Translations under genes and position numbers: made by a program | In this document: piece after piece, positions 60,946-64,000 of the stretch | Layout of the letters: each line of letters opens with the position of its first letter | How positions within the stretch are numbered: position 1 is the first letter of the stretch | Notes under the pieces: generated by a model | Seen by the model: the letters and a program-made list of their open reading frames with translations, nothing else | The model's database searches: none | Told to the model about the DNA's origin: nothing | NCBI RefSeq assembly: GCF_047511655.1 | Contig: NC_133402.1 | Coordinates: 67,832,951-67,896,950 of the forward strand | DNA length: 64,000 nucleotides | DNA from: Castor canadensis | Taxonomy: Eukaryota > Chordata > Mammalia > Rodentia > Castoridae | Direction: 5' to 3'

Positions 60946-60949
60946 GTGT

Positions 60950-61090
60950 ATATCAACCTTTGCCCCATGCTTTACTGAACCCTCATGAAAACAGTGATCA
61001 GTTGGGTTTTATCTGATTTTAAATATAAGGAGACTGAGGCCAAAAGAGTTTGAGTAACTTATAGTTGATGACATGACTAGTCAGAGCGGA
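60950..61090 (-). mobile_element. MIR SINE
   Basis: 'gctttactgaaccctcatgaaaac', 'attttaaatataaggagactgaggccaaaagagtttgagtaact' and 'gacatgactagtcagagc' match antisense MIR from its 3' half to the core. Confidence 0.7.
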
Positions 61091-62870
61091 GAGGCCATCT
61101 TCACCCAGACTGCTGTGACTGCAGCCAGCAGACTCCGTTATCCAAATCCACGTTCCTCTTCAGATTCCAAATGCTGAATATGTGTCTCTTAGAATATAGG
61201 TTGACTTTCCACTCCAGCCACTTACTAAGCTTGTTTTAACATTACCTACTCTACCAATACCAAGTGTGCACAATACATTGTCTTATAAAGAAATTACTTC
61301 AAACACATCACCTTACAACATTCTTCAAGGACAAGGTAGAAGTTTCACAGTACCATTCCCATTTGTCACATCAAAATCCAGTGACGATTCACTGACTTGG
61401 ATCAGGTGCTAATTTCTAGAGAGGCACTGTAAAGTCCTCTGAGACAACCCCCTCCCTGATTCCAGGCCAGTGTTTGGTCTAAGTCTTTTTTTATCCCTAC
61501 TAATCCTACAGTCAACTGACCCCTGCTCTTCAGCCTCTTACGTATCGTCGCTGTGTAACTCAGTACTTTGGTTTTTTATATTAATCTTCAGAGTCAGCAC
61601 TGACCACATCTTTCCCCTCCAAATTTTGAGTGTTTGCATCTGATTGCTTCTCTATTTTTGTACTTTGTGGGCTTTTTCTTCATTTCTGTTTTACCCTGAT
61701 TATCCAGGAAAGACTGAGTGTATCTTTTGAAAGCTCTGATGTTCTCAATGAGAAGACCTTGTAAATGACCTTGTTTGTCTCCCATGGAGTTGCATATCAC
61801 AACTTCAAATACCGCACTAAAATGTTACCCATTTGGCATCGGTATACAGAAAAGGCTGCACTCTGTGATAAGAAGTTTAGTGGAGTTTTCATAGTAAGAG
61901 AATAGAGTCCTTAATGGGAATGAGGAGGAATATAATTTCCTGTGATTTATCTGGTCTTTCAGATTTCATGATGCCTTTCTCTTTGAACTAGTCTTTAAGA
62001 AAGTTAAAGGGAAAATACCACAAGAACCAACAAGCTATTAAAATTATGGCCATAGAATTTTGGTCATGGAAGCCTATTTGATACTGGTAGAAAGCTTTTT
62101 CTCAGTAATGTTCTTTCTTGGTTATAAACCAACTACTCTGACCTGATGAGTCAGAAAAGCAATTTTGTAGAGGAGGCAAGTAACAGAAAATCAAGCTGAG
62201 TGACTGAACTCTGGTTGCCAAACCCTCCATAAAGTGTTGTTTGTTCCTTGGTATGTTTATCCTTTCCTCCTCACTTCTCTCTGCTTGGCTTAATTCTAAG
62301 GAGCCTCTTGATGACTTCTGTGCGATGTGCTGTTCCACAGAGTAGAAGAGCCAAAGTAAACCGAAAACTGAAATTATATTCATATATTGCAGTTCAGACC
62401 CAAGGAATAGATACTGTGGCCCTTAGTCAGAGCTCCATAGTGTCAACAGGGGTGATGCCACCAGAGGGCAGGGTTTGACTTCCGGACTAGATGGCTTGCC
62501 CTACAGTGGAGATCTTGGGGTGAACTCAGCAGTCATCAGCTCCTTAAAGCTCCCATACCTAATCCACTGTGTCCCCTTCCAGTGTATTCATACAGAATCT
62601 TAGCTTCCTATAAAATGCTTGGAGAGGTAGTTTCTAGAGTTAACCCACAAGCAGGCATTTAGTCAATTCCCAGTTTCAGAGCTCCAATGAAATACCCAAC
62701 ACCACTTGGGTTTTTGAGGCTTTATCCAATAAGATTTTATCTTTTGGGGCATCTCTAGTTTTCCTGGAAAGATACAGTACATGAAATAAAACCACTAATA
62801 AAATGCAATATATAATTTACCTATTTCGTATAAGGTAAGAGCTACAAATTGTCAAAGTTAAAAAAGTAGG
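61091..62870. other. Inferred intron, nothing recognised
   Basis: No gene, RNA or clear repeat seen. Confidence 0.4.
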
Positions 62871-62877
62871 GACCAGA

Positions 62878-63092
62878 GAAGGGTTTCTCAGTACCACCAC
62901 TATTGACATTTGGGTCCAGGTAATTCTGTGTTGTGTGGACCCATTCCGTGCATTGTAAAATAATTAGCACTTTCACTGGTCTCTCTCTACCTACTAAATG
63001 CTAGTAACTGTCCTGTTATAAAAATTAAAAATATGTCCAGACATTACCAAAAGTCCCTGGAGGGCAAATTCTCCCTATTGAAAAACTCTGGG
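62878..63092 (+). mobile_element. MER20-type hAT DNA transposon
   Basis: 'gggtttctcagtaccaccactattgacatttgggtccagg', 'aattctgtgttgtgtgg', 'cgtgcattgtaaaataattagca', 'tctctacctactaaatgctagta', 'aatatgtccagacattaccaaaagtccctggagggcaaa' and 'ttgaaaaactctg' match MER20 from end to end. Confidence 0.8.
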
Positions 63093-63171
63093 CTAAACCA
63101 TAAATAAAAATGGTGCCATTAAAGCCTAGAAAAGTGCTGTCAAAGTGTCAAAAATAGAAGGACCTCCTCAC

Positions 63172-63292
63172 TCAGCCTGTTTCCTCATCTTCCCTCACAT
63201 GGCTTTTATAGAGGTTGAAGCAATTGACACAGTCCTTGGCACATGGTAAGTGCTCACTGGTCGTAAATAATGATGAGTGTTGCTATCAATAG
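63172..63292 (+). mobile_element. MIR SINE
   Basis: 'agcctgtttcctcatcttccc', 'cacagtccttggcacatggtaagtgctcactgg' match the MIR core and 3' part in order. Confidence 0.7.
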
Positions 63293-64000
63293 TGAACCAA
63301 TACTATGAGTTCTTTCTGTGACTCAGATATCAGCAGAAATACAGAGAAGAATACCATAGCTGTATATCAAATAAGCTCAACTGAACCCTTGTTTGTCACT
63401 TTGTGCTGAAAGATGAAATTGACATTTCCTGATTGGCATTGCTACTCATCTCCAGGGTGCTCCATCTTCCTTCTTGTGAAGGTCAGAGTGCAGAGGCTCC
63501 TGGATCTCCAGCATCTGAAGAGTAACTGATGGTCCCCCAAAAATTAAGTGTTCTGTGGGACCTCTGCATATAGATAAGTTCTATGTAAATACTTCTCTAA
63601 GAGAAGCTCATGGATGATAATTCATTTCACCCTCTTAATTTGATTTGTGAGCATCGCCCATCTTACAAGAGGAGAAAAGGATCAAAAATTAATTGGGGAA
63701 AAAATACACAAAGGATTTCAAACAGCCATGATCTTCAGCTACAACTGAGCGACTGCAAAGGTTTTGAAATTGCAAAGGAACTACAAAGTTCAGCCAGCTA
63801 TATTTGTTCATAAAAAACTAGATCGTTTAGACATTTCCATCCTACTAGAGCTTATCATTTGAAACTTCTGCTGGCTTGAGTAAAATTGTGTTGTCCTATT
63901 TCCTGCTATGGGGCTCCCTCCCTGATCACAGTTGCTTTCGGATTGGAAACTGCAATACTAAGAACAAGAAGAGAGTTGGCTTAGCTAGCAGAAGAGCAAG
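63293..64000. other. Unassigned noncoding DNA at window edge
   Basis: A 67-codon plus frame at 63610-63813 lacks motifs. No repeat or gene recognised. Confidence 0.4.

Noticed and set aside
1-64000. CRISPR array, operon, phage or plasmid features
   Set aside because: No regularly spaced repeats, no ribosome-binding-site-led gene clusters and no intact long ORFs; the repeat content is mammalian.

Overview
The window is mammalian nuclear DNA: AT-rich, without compact genes, and dominated by interspersed repeats. It carries many L1 retrotransposon pieces with short A-rich tails and target-site duplications (TSDs). It also has 7SL-derived B1-like SINE heads fused to tRNA/ID-like tails, plus pan-mammalian fossils (MIR, L2, MLT1 LTRs, MER5/MER20-type hAT elements, L1M). 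B1-like heads joined to ID-like tails point to a rodent. I infer a castorimorph or related squirrel-clade rodent (for example beaver-like), but sequence reading alone cannot fix the species.

Layout. 1-6.4 kb: a 5'-truncated antisense L1 with a 13-bp TSD, two MLT1-like LTRs, a possible solo LTR, a B1-ID SINE, an L1 3' end and two MIRs. 6.4-13.26 kb: a nested L1 pair. A roughly 6.1-kb L1 (dead ORF1 and ORF2) sits inside the 3' UTR of an older truncated L1, and both have recognisable TSDs. 13.3-31.3 kb: sparse DNA with MIRs, hAT fossils, several L1 tails, SINEs and an L1 with a 5' inversion (twin priming). 31.3-33.4 kb: an ancient antisense L1M split by an ID element.

33.54-34.08 kb is a clear CpG island. 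It has a TATA-like box, a GC box, a CRE-like site and a consensus splice donor, so it looks like a plus-strand promoter and first exon. About 9.25 kb downstream, at 43.05 kb, a strong acceptor, a 47-nt exon with a well-placed ATG, and a second GTGAGT donor form a plausible exon 2. Together they would make the 5' end of one gene whose coding body lies mostly outside the window or in small exons I could not prove. I do not recognise the gene.

34-64 kb is mostly intron-like DNA with SINEs, MIR/L2/hAT fossils, two head-to-tail L1 tails, and a few short stretches that may be regulatory, including a heat-shock-element-like palindrome at 53.83 kb. I saw no RNA genes, CRISPR arrays, operons or bacterial features, and no intact long protein-coding ORF. 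Most open frames are chance frames or pieces of L1 and SINE.
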